Positions 10,729 to 20,600 of a DNA stretch of 64,000 bases are shown in pieces (position 1 is the first letter of the stretch; each line of letters starts with the position of its first letter). Source of the DNA: Symbiodinium natans. Its lineage: Eukaryota > Sar > Dinophyceae > Suessiales > Symbiodiniaceae. The position numbers and the translations under genes were made by a program. The stretch lies in the NCBI GenBank assembly GCA_905221605.1, contig CAJNDS010000413.1:760112-824111 (forward strand), read 5' to 3'. The notes beneath the pieces are model-generated. The model did not search any database, was not told the DNA's origin, and was given only the letters and a program-made list of their open reading frames with translations.

Positions 10729-10779
<51 letters not shown>
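10729..10779 (+). repeat. Poly-G tract of about 51 G
   Basis: Uninterrupted run of G. It produces the poly-proline minus-strand frame, which is not a gene. Confidence 0.95.
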
Positions 10780-10850
10780 CTGGACTTGCAGCTGATTCGT
10801 GTTCAGACACATCTTCCTGTCCTGTCTTGTTGGTGATAAGCTTTTTGCAG

Positions 10851-10938
10851 AGCCCAGGAATGTAGTCTGGCCGGGGGTAGGATTGGACTTCTCATCAACG
10901 TGGTTCTGGTCTTCATGGACTACCATTTGTTCAAGAAT
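10851..10938 (+). CDS. Putative membrane-helix exon
   Basis: After ctttttgcag. Best frame QECSLAGGRIGLLINVVLVF, then MDYHLFKN: a transmembrane helix. The frame that joins in phase with exon 10481 instead reads PRNVVWPGVGLDFSSTWFW; I cannot decide. Exon 11079 continues in the same style. Confidence 0.4.
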
Positions 10939-10966
10939 CCCCCCCCCCCTCCGGAAAAAAAAAAAT

Positions 10967-10997
<31 letters not shown>

Positions 10998-11078
10998 TCT
11001 TCCTGATTAAGGGAAATATAGGGATTATTGTTTCTTTTGGGGGCTTTTTAAGCAAACAGTAGTAGAAGGGTTTGGCAG

Positions 11079-11160
11079 ACAGGCATATACGTCGGCGCTG
11101 TCGTGAGCTTTCTCGCTGGATACGTGGTCGGCCACAACTCCACTTTCGCCCCGCGGTCGC
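11079..11160 (+). CDS. Putative membrane-helix exon
   Basis: gtttggcag acceptor directly after a family N element. Frame TGIYVGAVVSFLAGYVVGHN, then STFAPRSH, a clear hydrophobic helix. The 3' side runs into the CCCTAAA array at 11159, so the donor is not visible. Confidence 0.45.
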
Positions 11161-11283
11161 ACCCTAAACCCTAAACCCTAAACCCTAAACCCTAAACCCT
11201 AAACCCTAAACCCTAAACCCTAAACCCTAAACCCTAAACCCTAAACCCTAAACCCTAAACCCTAAACCCTAAACCCTAAACCC
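11159..11283 (+). repeat. Telomere-like array (CCCTAAA)n
   Basis: About 17 perfect CCCTAAA units. Confidence 0.95.
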
Positions 11284-11437
11284 TTCAATAAACGCCGCAA
11301 CCTTCAATAACTGGGTTTTGGAGTACTGTACTTTAATACTTTTTTTGGTTCTGGGTTCCTACTATAGCTACTTGTACCTAAAAAGTATATACTTTTTTTC
11401 CAGGGTCTACTCCAAAGGTGGGATAAACGCCGGTTGG

Positions 11438-11557
11438 AAGTTGGAAGCCCTTTTGACTTAGTAAGTAAGTAGGGCTGGCAAGGTGAGTTCTGGGGATTGT
11501 CACAGGGTTTCTAGGGGATACTAGGTAGACTTATACTAAGTCAAGCGAGCTTCCGAA
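11438..11557. mobile_element. Family J element
   Basis: ttggaagcccttttgactta / taagtcaagcgagcttcc. Confidence 0.7.
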
Positions 11558-11834
11558 TAGGATAGCACGAGGGTCCAAAGTCAGAAATTCACAAACTAAA
11601 CGTGTCGAAGACCGGCTCCGCCCTTGGACTAGTCACGTAGTCTTCGGATTTTAAACCTAGGCAGGCCTTCGGGGTACTGTATCTTATATTTTCCTTTATT
11701 GGACTGAAGAGGATCATTTTCAGGAATAGTTGTCAGAGGCTTAGGGTTTTTAGGGTTCAGGTTTTTGGGTTGTAAGGGCCCTCCCAGAACAGGGTTCCCT
11801 TGTGTGTCTCCGTGAAATCCTTACAAGCCTCCAG

Positions 11835-13161
11835 AGTGACTCAGGACCAGGAGAGAGCTTGGAGCTTCAAGGGCAAGGATTGGGGTTTAGGGCTTAGGGT
11901 TTAATTAGGGTTTAGGGTTTAGGGTTTGGGGTTTGGGGTTTGGGGTTTAGGGTTTTGGGGTTTAGGGTTTAGGGTTTAGGGCAGCTGCAACACATAGCCC
12001 GAGGCAGCATGATCTCCGACAGGCTCAGGTGTTCAGCTATCTCGCTATCTGCGCCCATTTCCGAGGGAGCTTCGCGAAAGTAAGCTCAAGGCACCCTTTC
12101 ATCAACGTCAAGAATCTTCCCAAAGAATGGACCCCCCCCTTGAACCACAAGATGGGTCCATGTGCCCATAGAGTATATACTTGGGCCCTGAGGCTGCGAC
12201 ATAGGGAACCCTTTAAGGCCCAAGTACATACCATACAGGCACACATGGACCCTTTGGGCCACTGGTTCTCACGCCCCAAAATCCCAAGCCAGAAGTCTTC
12301 TCTTGTATGCCCTCGGGGGGAAGCCATCTCCTCACCCAAACTCTAGAACCCTAGAAAACCCTCCCTGGGCCCCTGTAGATAGGGGCCTCAGTGTACCTGG
12401 GGTATTTGGGTCTAGGTATAATGCCCTAGAAACCCCTGTAGAAGCCCGACACCCCAAACCCTAAACCCTAAACCCTAAACCCTAAACCCTAAACCCTAAA
12501 CCCTAAACCCTAAACCCTAAACCCTAAACCCTAAACCCTAAACCCTAACCCACAACAGGCCATCCTGGTCTTTGTGACCTCGATCATGCCCGAGACTGGC
12601 TCCTTTGCCATCCCTTTCGGGCGCCTGGGCAGCAGGGTTTGGGGTTTCCGGTTTAGGTCTCAGGGTTCAGGGTTCAGGGTTTAGGGGTTCAGGGTTCGGG
12701 GTTCAGGGTTTAGGAGTTCAGGGTTCAGGGGGTTCAAAGTCCAGGGTTTAGGGCTCATTAGGGTTTAGGGTTTAGGGCTCATTAGGGCTTAGGGTTCAGG
12801 CTTTGCTGTAGGGTGTCGGGTTCAGGGGCTGTCATGTTTCTAGGCCTATGAAGTGTCGAAGCTCTCAGCAACGCTTTGGAGCTGCGGGTTTATGAATCTG
12901 TGCATATCTAAGGGTAGTTGCTCCCTTCCCTCCTTGGAAGGGTTCTGAGACCTGGGGCTGTATGCTGTATAGGGTATATAAGGGGCATATACGGGGTCCC
13001 CTTTTAAGGGCCCATGTAACTCACCTTAGATCAAACCATCCTCCGCTCCTGCGCGTTGGTTTTGGTACCAACAAGCAGGTGCACCCCAGCCCCACAAGCG
13101 ATGCCACGAAGATCCCTGAAGCCTGAGCGCGCGCCATCTGAATTTCGCATGACCCTCTGGG
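11835..13161 (+). CDS. Five-exon phase-consistent chain, membrane protein fragment
   Basis: Exons 11835-11884, 11985-12079 (GTAAGC donor), 12559-12636, 12844-12887 and 13079-13161 agree in phase at every junction (1, 0, 0, 2). Peptides: VTQDQERAWSFKGKDW; VFSYLAICAHFRGSFAK at the end of exon 2; AILVFVTSIMPETGSFAIPF; AYEVSKLSATLWSC; a basic APQAMPRRSLKPERAPSEF. Two hydrophobic helices with a charged cytosolic-type segment. Introns contain a family C element, CCCTAAA arrays, TTCAGGG variants and a family E element. The exons at 10851 and 11079 upstream and 13571 and 14827 downstream probably belong to the same gene. Not recognised. Confidence 0.6.
12148..12262. mobile_element. Family C element
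   Basis: gatgggtccatgtg...tatacttgggccc / ggcccaagtacata...acatggaccc. Confidence 0.75.
12454..12548 (+). repeat. Telomere-like array (CCCTAAA)n
   Basis: Thirteen units, directly upstream of the exon at 12559. Confidence 0.95.
12958..13030. mobile_element. Family E element
   Basis: gtatagggtatataaggggcatat...aagggcccatgtaactcacc; relatives at 15596-15740, 28431-28505, 31395-31470 and 62763-62890. Confidence 0.55.
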
Positions 13162-13215
13162 GTTAAAGGGTTTAGGGTTTTAGGGTGTTAGCTTTTTACG
13201 GCCTTTTCGGGGTCC

Positions 13216-13300
13216 CCTAAACCCTAAACCCTAAACCCTAAACCCTAAACCCTAAACCCTAAACCCTAAACCCTAAACCCTAAACCCTAAACCCTAAACC
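13216..13300 (+). repeat. Telomere-like array (CCCTAAA)n
   Basis: Twelve perfect units. Confidence 0.95.
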
Positions 13301-13332
13301 CGGCATCGACACCTCTGGCCCGAGCCGACCGC

Positions 13333-13400
13333 GAGGCTTGTCGCCACGCTGAACAAGCGTGCAGAGCAGGAGGGCAAGCAGGCGACTCCTGGGACGCTGG
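13333..13400 (+). CDS. Putative exon, charged helix
   Basis: Two open frames: PTARLVATLNKRAEQEGKQA (amphipathic, most natural) and ADREACRHAEQACRAGGQAG (the frame that fits phase 1 from 13161). Donor GTTTTG. Followed by family Q element. Confidence 0.4.
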
Positions 13401-13415
13401 GTTTTGGGGGGGATG

Positions 13416-13531
13416 TTTTTTGGGTCCTTGTTGGTGATAATTTTACATGTTTTTCCATAATTAAATTCCCAGTTTCAGGAATAAGCATGACCATTTTCAA
13501 TATTACCCCAACAAGGAAGTAGTTTTGGGAC
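13416..13531. mobile_element. Family Q element
   Basis: gtccttgttggtgataattt...accccaacaaggaag; second copy 19146-19262. Confidence 0.65.
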
Positions 13532-13570
13532 CCTAAACCCTAAACCCTAAACCGTAAACCCTAACCACAG

Positions 13571-13685
13571 GGCTTGCACTCCAAATGTGCGCAGTCTCCT
13601 GGCGCCAGTTTGGGACTCGGTGGAGCGAATGTGGCGGAACTGGTCGCATGCTGCGCATAGCCTTTTCTACGATGCCTTTTGGCCC
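13571..13685 (+). CDS. Putative exon, aromatic/membrane-proximal segment
   Basis: aaccacag acceptor; ACTPNVRSLLAPVWDSVERM, then WRNWSHAAHSLFYDAFWPLY. The 3' border is hidden in an element also seen at 19365-19430 (ccctttta...aacccccaaaaccc). Confidence 0.45.
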
Positions 13686-13821
13686 CTTTATAAACGTGCT
13701 ACAAGAACCCCCAAAACCCTATTCTCATTATTAGGGCCTCTATATTATTTGTTTTTTTGCTTGGTCTTTGCGCGCGAAAGCACGAGAATGTCGCAACAGC
13801 GGAAGATTTGGTAAACTTCCC

Positions 13822-13916
13822 TAAGGGTCCAGGTACCTAGAGTATATACTTGGGCCTTAACAGCTCATACATGCGAACCCTTTAAAGCCCAAGTAGATAC
13901 CCGTGGATCCTGCGGG
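13822..13916. mobile_element. Family C element, degenerate right end
   Basis: taagggtccaggtacc, tatacttgggcc / gcccaagtagata. Confidence 0.6.
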
Positions 13917-14066
13917 CTTGACATAGCACCCTTAAAGTGGAGACGAAGTTCCACGGTTTTTTGGGTCCGAGTCCGAAAAACACTGAGCCCATAACCCGAT
14001 TCGCCCAAAACCCGCCACCTAAAGTCTCCGATGTCGTGTCTTTCTTGGGTGCCTTGAAGTAGACTG

Positions 14067-14401
14067 GGCCTCACGCCTTCGACCCTGCTGCATACCCGGT
14101 GCCGAAGCTTCAAAACACAGCCCCTCATTCTCTGTGCAGTCGAAGGCTTAGTCTGTCTACGCTTCCGGCAGGCTGCATCGGGGGGCGGCACCCCTTCTAC
14201 GTGAACCCGAAACCCGAAGCCCTGCGTCCCCTCATGCTTTCGTGTGCAATGGCAAAGAAGGTGAGCACGGCTCTGCAAATGGCCCTCCTGAACTGCTGTG
14301 TGACAGTGGGCCAGCAGGTCTGTCATATGGCCCCTGGGTCTTCAAGAGCTGGGTTGCTTGCTGAGGAAGTTCGGTGGCCATCATACGGACAGCATGTCTA
14401 G
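14067..14401 (+). CDS. Coding block, probably two exons with GTGAGC donor
   Basis: About 110 codons are open (FDPAAYPVPKLQNTAPHS ... LRPLMLSCAMAKK) to a TAG at the start of family F element 14401. A strong AAGAAG|GTGAGC donor at 14258 and a cagcag acceptor at 14315 suggest an internal 57 bp intron. Removing the F element would extend the frame by VDSYPSL to TAA. The minus strand is also open here, so strand confidence is modest. Confidence 0.35.
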
Positions 14402-14507
14402 GATGCCCAGTAGTACCCTTATTCCCTTTTTTTGGGGGGTTTAGGTTCCCTTATAAACCCCTTTAAGCAAAAAAGTGCGCCCTCTTTTAGCCTAGGTTAC
14501 TAGCCTA
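14401..14507. mobile_element. Family F element
   Basis: ctaggatgcccagtagtacc / ggttactagcctag; flanked by atgt / ttgt. Confidence 0.75.
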
Positions 14508-14826
14508 GTTGTTGATAGTTATCCATCGTTATAAGCACACTCGTAGTATCCACGATGAAAAGTCTCCACAGGATACTGTACTAATGACTACGTGTCCATG
14601 TTATGGTACTTTGCACTCCAAGTGTCCTTAACAGCAACTCAGAGAAGCCTAGGGCTTAGGGCTCAGGGTTTAGGGTCTAAGCTTTGGGGTTTAGGGTTTA
14701 AGGTTTGGGTTTAGGGTTTAAGGTTAAGTGTTTAGGGTTCAGGGTTCAGGGTTTAGGGTTCAGGGTTTAGGGTTCAGGGTTCAGGGTTCAGGGTTCAGGG
14801 TTTTGGGCCCCGGGTTCGCCCTACAG

Positions 14827-14936
14827 CCGCAAAGGTGCTTGCCATCATCGAGCAGCATCTGCCGCTGACGGCAGCCCTGCCGTGCGTCTTCCTCTTCGCC
14901 GCAGTGGTGCCTCGCCTGCTTTTTTTCTTTACATGG
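14827..14936 (+). CDS. Putative membrane exon
   Basis: ccctacag acceptor, GTACTT donor, phase 1 in, 0 out. AKVLAIIEQHLPLTAALPCV then FLFAAVVPRLLFFFTW: a soluble helix followed by a strong membrane helix. Flanked by TTCAGGG variants upstream and family A element 14988 downstream. Confidence 0.55.
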
Positions 14937-14987
14937 GTACTTATAAGGTGGTTTAGGGTCTAGGGTCTAGGGTTTAGGGCTTATGTA

Positions 14988-15113
14988 CTTGGAGGTTCAT
15001 GGATACTGATTGCCACAGTTAGAAGTCTACTTAGAACCTACTTAGGGGACTTTAGGGGGCTTAGAAGTGGAGTTATAATTACGGTCATAAGTACCCTGAA
15101 CCTCCAAGTATGG
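14988..15113. mobile_element. Family A element
   Basis: acttggaggttcatgg / ccctgaacctccaagt. Confidence 0.75.
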
Positions 15114-15270
15114 TCAGTTCTCTACATTAGGGATCCCTTCTGGGAACCCTAAATGAGAGAGGGCCTGCCTTACAATAAGAATCATATATGGACATTGGAC
15201 GTGTCGTTACAATTTGTCTTTGTTCACATGGGATCATTCAAGCTTACCGTGTAGGTGAAGGAGAGTGTAG

Positions 15271-15318
15271 GATTTATCTGGTTGCTCGCCGACGCATGTC
15301 CTCTCTGAGAAGGCACAT
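15271..15318 (+). CDS. Possible short exon
   Basis: gagtgtag acceptor; IYLVARRRMSSLRRHIG; GTTAGC donor. Very basic and short. Confidence 0.3.
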
Positions 15319-15904
15319 AGGTTAGCCTATTCGATAGGGCTTTGAGCTAGGCTAGGTTCGCCCAAAAAGCAACACTTGCCGGTTCACGGGTCGATGGTTC
15401 AAGGCATAGGGATATAGTGTAGACATCAGACTACCAAAGCACGTCTGAATACTTTGTGGAATGCGAGGTCGAATATAAAACCTCGTTCCGGCAACCTAAA
15501 CCGCATTCCTCAGCATTCTTCGTTTGCTATGAATACCGCAACTCGAGTACTCGAATCCCTGGGCCGCCAACAGAATATTCCTAGACTCTGGGGGTGGCTA
15601 TACGCCCCCTTAATATGTGGTCCCCTATGTCCTTTTTCGGGGTCTGAGGTATGGGCTGGGTTGTGTACGGCCTTTCGGAGGATACAAGGGGTCCACGATT
15701 AAGGGCCCATACTAAGGGACCATGTATCTACCCTAAGGTAAAACATTGAGCTTCCTTCAACACTACAGATTTAAAGATCTTCCACAAGAGCTGCCCCAGA
15801 GGTTAAAACCAATTCCCTCACCATGATTTTCTTTCCTACAGAGCTTCCTTACATAGTCAGAATCGCTGGCTGACTATTTGTGGGTTGGATTGCCCTGCAA
15901 AAAA

Positions 15905-16240
15905 CCGATTGTAAGGAAGAACTTCATCGTGATGAGTTCTGGCGGGTGAGTGGTGGGGGGGGGAGAGGGGGCGGAGGGGCAAGCTTGATTCATTTGATTC
16001 GGGGAGAAGTTTTTGTGAGCATCTTGAATCTTGAAGCTTGGATCCTGGCTTGATTCAAAGACTGAATCAACTGAATCAAGCCCCCCGCCCATGTTCCCTC
16101 CCCCCGCCCGGCTTGATTCAAAAACCAAATCAAAGCGAATCAAATCAATCAAGCTTGCCACACCCCTCACCCCCACCCCCGCCGCCACCCCCCCCCCCCC
16201 CCCACCCACCGCAACGATGTTCTTCCTTACGGTGGGCCTC
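15905..16240. mobile_element. Family U long palindromic element
   Basis: Outer inverted repeat attgtaaggaagaac / gttcttccttacggt and inner repeat aagcttgattcatttgattc / gaatcaaatcaatcaagctt surround polypurine and polypyrimidine runs and many GATTCA/TGAATC motifs. Single copy here. The frames through it (85-135 aa, Pro/Gly runs) are repeat translation. Confidence 0.6.
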
Positions 16241-16466
16241 GCTGAAATCATGTTCGCGTGTTTTTTGGGTGCAATGTACATATATATATATATAGATATA
16301 TATGCACTTGTTTTTTGTATTGATTTGTGTATTCATGTATATACACATAAACTTCTTGTTTCCTTTACGCATTTACTCATCTTCGTTTAGTTGGATAAAA
16401 GGTATGCTTTAAGGGTTTAGGGTTTAGGGTTTAGGGTTTAGGGTTTAGGGTTTAGGGTTTAGGGTA

Positions 16467-16577
16467 ATGGCATGGGCTCCGCGTGTCAAAGCTGCTAAAC
16501 CCTTCCGTTCTGCCCTGGCCACCCATGGAGCCCAATACCCCTCAGCTAAGAAAATACCTGAAATCAGCAGGGTTTAG
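16467..16577 (+). CDS. Possible small ORF or exon
   Basis: ATG at 16467 directly after a TTTAGGG array: MAWAPRVKAAKPFRSALATH, 36 codons to a TAG made by the next TTTAGGG array. Basic, transit-peptide-like. An internal cctcag acceptor gives an alternative LRKYLKSAG exon. Confidence 0.25.
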   Translation: MAWAPRVKAAKPFRSALATHGAQYPSAKKIPEISRV

Positions 16578-16590
16578 GGTTTAGGGATGA

Positions 16591-16697
16591 GGGTTCCTTT
16601 ATAGTTTAAGGTATATATTCCGTGATACCCCCTGTAACTAAGGAATATACCTTAAATCATAATATTTTAATTCAGGTGTATAAAGGGCTCTCTTGCC
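16591..16697. mobile_element. Family D element
   Basis: ttaaggtatatattcc / ggaatataccttaaatc; right end agggctctctt before exon 16703. Confidence 0.65.
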
Positions 16698-16702
16698 AAG
16701 GC

Positions 16703-16800
16703 CTACACTCTCGGCGGAACATCCGCGCTGTGCTTGGACGACAAGCCCCCGGGCGAGGCCCCCGCTGGCTTGGGAACTGGGCATGGGGGGTTTCGGGTTT
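16703..16800 (+). CDS. Putative exon
   Basis: Starts after gccaag at the end of family D element 16591. AYTLGGTSALCLDDKPPGEA then PAGLGTGHGG. A second frame (SRRNIRAVLGRQAPGRGPRW) is open; the first looks more natural. Confidence 0.35.
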
Positions 16801-17383
16801 CGAAACCCTACACCCTAAACCCTAAGTCCTAAATGCCACTGAGCCTAACACAAACAAGTATGCCTAAACCCTAAACCCTAAACACGAATCCCGTTTCAGG
16901 GATTTTTTTGGGCTTAGGTCCAGCCTTAGGGTCTGGGACCTGTTGCTGCGCCTCGTTCTTCAGAGGTTTAGAATTTAGGGTTTAGGGTTTAGGGTTAGAG
17001 ACTCTTTGGGCTTCTTAGGGCTTTGTGATTTTAGGCTTCGGGTAGTGGGGGTTAAGGTCTAAACCCTATGTTTTTTTTTCAACAGGCCTTTGGGGCTTTG
17101 GCTAACTTAAGCTTCAGTGACTAGAGAATCCTTGTTCGGAGTCTCTCTGTGCCCCTCCTGCCTCTGTGTTACTCTGCAAGTCTGTGTGTGACTGTCTCGT
17201 TATGTGTCTCAGTGTGTCTCTGTATACCCAGAGGGCCAGTTCCCCTTCATCATATAAGGAAGCTGGAAGATACCTTCACGTATATTAAAGATCCCTACAT
17301 ATTTTAAGGCATGTTCCCTAATTAGGGTAGTATTGGGCCCTAATTGGGGTAGTATTGGGCTCTCTCGGTAGGACTCGAGCGAG

Positions 17384-17454
17384 TGGTCCGGTACGGAGGA
17401 GTCGATCTCGGCAGCCTGGCTCCCACAACGTCTAAGGTTATTGATGCTTGCAGA
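17384..17454 (+). CDS. Putative exon
   Basis: gagcgag acceptor just after family D element 17240; VRYGGVDLGSLAPTTSKVID then ACR; GTAGGG donor, phase 1 in, 0 out. The GVDLGSLAPTT motif vaguely recalls the ABC ATPase strand after Walker A, not enough to assign. Confidence 0.45.
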
Positions 17455-17652
17455 GTAGGGTTTAGGGTTAGGGTTTAGGGTTTAGGGTTTAGGGATAACC
17501 TCAATTCGGGTCCATTCTCAGTTGTGCCTACTTGCTAAGGCCCCCGATCCTCCAAGCATCTCCAAGCAGGCTCTCTTCTGCGGGAGTCTGAGTAGTCCTC
17601 TGTTATGAAACATAAGAAAGAATAGGCCAACTTGCAAACCTACCTCCTTCAG

Positions 17653-17748
17653 ATCAGGGCTTTCGGGCTAGCGTTGCAAGGCTTGGGAAGCCTACGAAGA
17701 CTGACTTCGACGAAATGGAGTGTGAACCGACCGTGTCGAGAACTCTAA
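17653..17748 (+). CDS. Putative exon
   Basis: cctccttcag acceptor; QGFRASVARLGKPTKTDFDE then MECEPTVSRTL. Charged, no repeat content. Donor not resolved before the telomeric repeat at 17755. Confidence 0.4.
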   Translation: MRAFGLALQGLGSLRRLTSTKWSVNRPCREL

Positions 17749-17947
17749 GCCCTATAAACCCTAAACCCATAACCCTAATAAATCCTAAACCCTACACCCT
17801 AAACCCCTAAACCCAGTCTAAAGAGCTACTACTGTACTCCCCCGATCCTCCAAGGAGTAATGAAGCCTCGGAGAGGTTAAAGCCAGAGCCCTAAGCCCTG
17901 AACCCTAAAACCTAAACCCCAAGGGTTTAGGGTTTAGGGTGTTGCAG

Positions 17948-18150
17948 TGGTCAGCTGTACGCGCTTGTGTGCAGACATGCCCAGCCCAAGACCACCCGAA
18001 CACTACTCAAAACGAGCCAAACCAGAGCCAGCCAAACCAAAGCCAGCCCACATCCAAACACTTTTGCACTCAACGCTGTACTTCGGACTAACATCTAGCA
18101 CGCTTCCTGATGTCATGGAGCCTGATGCCTTGTTGCAAGGTGACATCTGA
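17948..18150 (+). CDS. Terminal exon, Pro/Lys-rich then hydrophobic
   Basis: gtgttgcag acceptor, 66 codons to TGA at 18148. Contains a PEPAKPKPA linker then HIQTLLHSTLYFGLTSSTLP. No telomeric repeat for about 550 bp afterwards, consistent with a 3' UTR and gene end. Not recognised. Confidence 0.5.
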
Positions 18151-18227
18151 GAATATGCACTGGAAAAGATGCTAGATTTCGAGCTTTCAACAGAAAACTA
18201 GGTTTTGTGTCGGGGAAAGTTTTTGCC

Positions 18228-18530
18228 GGAGGGCCTTCTCAGCAGTTCCATTCTCGACGTCGGGGTGTCCTTGTTGCTCTAGACACGCCTTGTGAAAGTC
18301 ATGTCTAGAAGCCTGCAAGAGCCAAATTAGCGTTTGCGTTGGGGGGTGTCTTCGGCCGGAGGGCCTTCTTCGCATTGTTTCTATTCTCGACGTCGGGGTG
18401 TCATGGTGTTGCTATAAACAGGCCTTGTGAAAGTCATGTCTAGAAGCTTGCCAGAGCCAAATCAGCGTTTGCGTTGGGGCGTGTCTTCGGCCGGAGGGCC
18501 TTCTCATTGTTGTCTTCTCTACACGACCTT
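18228..18530 (+). repeat. Tandem repeat, about 130 bp unit, 2.3 copies
   Basis: Units begin ccggagggccttct at 18228, 18356 and 18490; each holds ctcgacgtcggggtgtc, cttgtgaaagtcatgtctagaag and gtttgcgttggg. Lies 3' of the stop at 18150, non-coding on either strand. Confidence 0.85.
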
Positions 18531-18586
18531 GACGCCTCCCAGGGGCTTCCAGGGGCCTCTCAGGGGCGCGAAAACCTCAAAAATGG

Positions 18587-18817
18587 GTGTGGAAGCAAAC
18601 AACAGCAATTTTTGAGGCTCAACTGCCTAAAGGGCCCCGGCCGCAGTCGGCACAGCCTCCACGGGAAAGGAGGCCTCGAGGGGGCCACACCATACCAGGA
18701 GAGTTTAGGGTTATTGCGGTTGGCAGGCTCTGCAGCTCAGCAGAGCCTGCCATGGTCTCGCTGGCGCTCGACGCGCCCGCCTACCCACAGAACGAAAGAA
18801 ATGACGGCCGGCTTTAG
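18587..18817 (+). CDS. Possible small ORF
   Basis: 76 codons without telomeric content (RPQSAQPPRERRPRGGHTIP, then RVIAVGRLCSSAEPAMVSLA). Starts without ATG and ends at a TAG formed by the TTTAGGG array, so it is either an exon or chance. Confidence 0.25.
   Translation: MWKQTTAIFEAQLPKGPRPQSAQPPRERRPRGGHTIPGEFRVIAVGRLCSSAEPAMVSLALDAPAYPQNERNDGRL
18722..18751. other. Perfect 12-bp-arm hairpin
   Basis: ggcaggctctgc, 6-base loop agctca, gcagagcctgcc. Strong GC-rich stem-loop; role unknown. Confidence 0.8.
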
Positions 18818-18906
18818 GGTTCAGGGTTCAGGGTTCAGGGTTCAGGGTTCAGGGTTCAGGGTTCAGGGTTCAGGGTTCAGGGTTTAGGGTTTAGGGTTTA
18901 GGGTTT
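18818..18906 (+). repeat. TTCAGGG variant array passing into TTTAGGG
   Basis: Nine consecutive TTCAGGG units followed by TTTAGGG units: a locally homogenised telomere-repeat variant. Confidence 0.9.
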
Positions 18907-19023
18907 CGGGCCCTAAACCCCAGAAGCAGCTGAGGAGTGAGGGCACGCATCTCCTTCGGATGGGCGCTTGACATCGATCGAAGGAGGCATGTTCCTTTCC
19001 TAAAGCGTCCAAACACCCATACC

Positions 19024-19130
19024 TGGAGGTTTCATTGTACCTAACTGTACTTATACCCATATTCAGGGGCTCAGAAGTGGGTTATAAGTACAGTTCTACT
19101 TGGTTAATAATTACCATGAACCTCCAATTA
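19024..19130. mobile_element. Family A element
   Basis: tggaggtttcattgtacc / taccatgaacctccaa. Confidence 0.7.
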
Positions 19131-19651
19131 AGATGGTGTATGCACACCTTTTCTGGGTCCTTGTTGGTGAGCAATTTGCACTTTGCCAAAAACAAATTCC
19201 CAATAAGGACTAAACATGATAATTGTCGATATACTCCAACAAGGAATCAGTTTTGGGGTCAGCGAAGCAGGAGGTGCAAGCTATGACAGAAGGGTAGTTC
19301 TGATACCTGGACGACAAACGCTATATAAGGGACGGAATAATTATAAATAGTATTCTCTTACGGACCCTTTTATGGCTATACTATAATAACCCCCAAAACC
19401 CCATTCTAATTCTTGAGGCCCTTGTCTTATGTGCCCTGCACTGAAACCCAAAATCTCCGAACCCTAAACTCCAAAGTCCGACAAACATCATGAGGTCCCT
19501 AGGCTCGCCTTTCTCCAAACTTTGCCTGTTGGGGGTTTCCCTACATTAGGGATCCTTATAATATGAGGGAATCCTATTGTTTGCGGGCGAAAATCCGGGG
19601 GCCTCTTGTTTTCGCAAACCCCCTGTTGAGAAAAAGCGACCCAAGTTTTAC

Positions 19652-19770
19652 TTGGAGGCTCATGGTACTTATAACCACAGGTAGAAGTCTACTTATAACC
19701 TGCTGAGGGGACTTAGGAGGCTTAGAAGTAGAGGTTATAAGTACCATGAATCTCCCAGTAAGTACCCAAA
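19652..19770. mobile_element. Family A element
   Basis: cttggaggctcatggtactt / aagtaccatgaatctccc; tandem with C element 19771. Confidence 0.7.
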
Positions 19771-19886
19771 GGATCCATGTACCTGTATAGTCTGTATAGT
19801 ATATGCTTGGGCCCTACAGCTACTAGATAGGAACCCCTCTAAGGCCCAAGTATATACCATATAGGTACATGGACCCTTTGGGGCAG
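19771..19886. mobile_element. Family C element supplying a 3' splice site
   Basis: aaaggatccatgtacc...gcttgggccc / ggcccaagtatata...ggtacatggaccctttggggcag; adjacent to family A element 19652 and exon 19887. Confidence 0.8.
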
Positions 19887-20013
19887 GGTTCCTGGGACGG
19901 TGCCCTCATGACCTTTCAGAGCTCGACAGGCCGGCTCCACTCAGAGCTGGGCGCCTCCACCCCGGGGCCGTCTTGTGCATCTCCAGCTTCTCTTAATTCG
20001 GCGAAGCCCTGGA
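19887..20013 (+). CDS. Putative exon directly after a family C element
   Basis: Element C (19771-19886) ends ...ctttggggcag, and its last bases supply the acceptor. Frame GSWDGALMTFQSSTGRLHSE then LGASTPGPSCASPASLNSAK. Ser/Thr-rich. Donor unclear before CCCTAAA repeats at 20013. Confidence 0.5.
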
Positions 20014-20284
20014 CCCTAAACCCTATAAACCCTAAACCCCTAGCCCTAAACCCTAAACCCTAAACCCTAAACCCTAAACCCTAAACCCTAAACCAAAAAC
20101 CCCTAGCCCTCAACCCTAAATCCCTGAGCCCTGGACCTCCGACTTAAGCCCAAACCGAAACATCCCAAGCTTTAAGCAGGAATCCGGGCGTAGGGTTTGA
20201 GGGCTTAGGGAGTTTAGTGTTTGGGTTACGCAATGCCAAGTTCCACTCGGAGGCTTCCAGTTTCCAGTGGTCGACTTAAATCTG

Positions 20285-20330
20285 CAGGAAGAGTCGCGTT
20301 AACCCCACCCGTGTTTTCGTTAGTTGCCGG
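20285..20330 (+). CDS. Possible short exon
   Basis: ctgcag acceptor, RVALTPPVFSLVAG, GTTCCT donor. A further short open block KLPHQILTEMCACGAAGDL lies at about 20397-20449 with a GTTAGT donor. Confidence 0.3.
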
Positions 20331-20488
20331 TTCCTAAACTCTAAACCCTAAACCCTGAGGATGCAGGCTACAGAGTTTAGGGTCTAGGGAAGCTGCCTCA
20401 CCAAATCCTCACTGAGATGTGTGCGTGTGGGGCGGCGGGCGATCTTAGTTAGTGGGCCCCTTTTTGTGGGGGAGATACCCTAACCCTT

Positions 20489-20600
20489 ACAAGGGTCCAT
20501 GTACCCATATGGCATATACTTGGGTCCGAAAGCTACTTCATGGGACCCCCTTTTAAGGCCCAAGTACATACTCTATGGGCACGTGGACCCTGGGGGTAAG
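20489..20600. mobile_element. Family C element
   Basis: agggtccatgtacccatat...acttgggtc / ggcccaagtacata...cacgtggacc; exon 20601 follows. Confidence 0.75.

Noticed and set aside
10678-10926. 82 aa minus frame with poly-proline
   Set aside because: Poly-G tract translation; the flanks code better on the plus strand.
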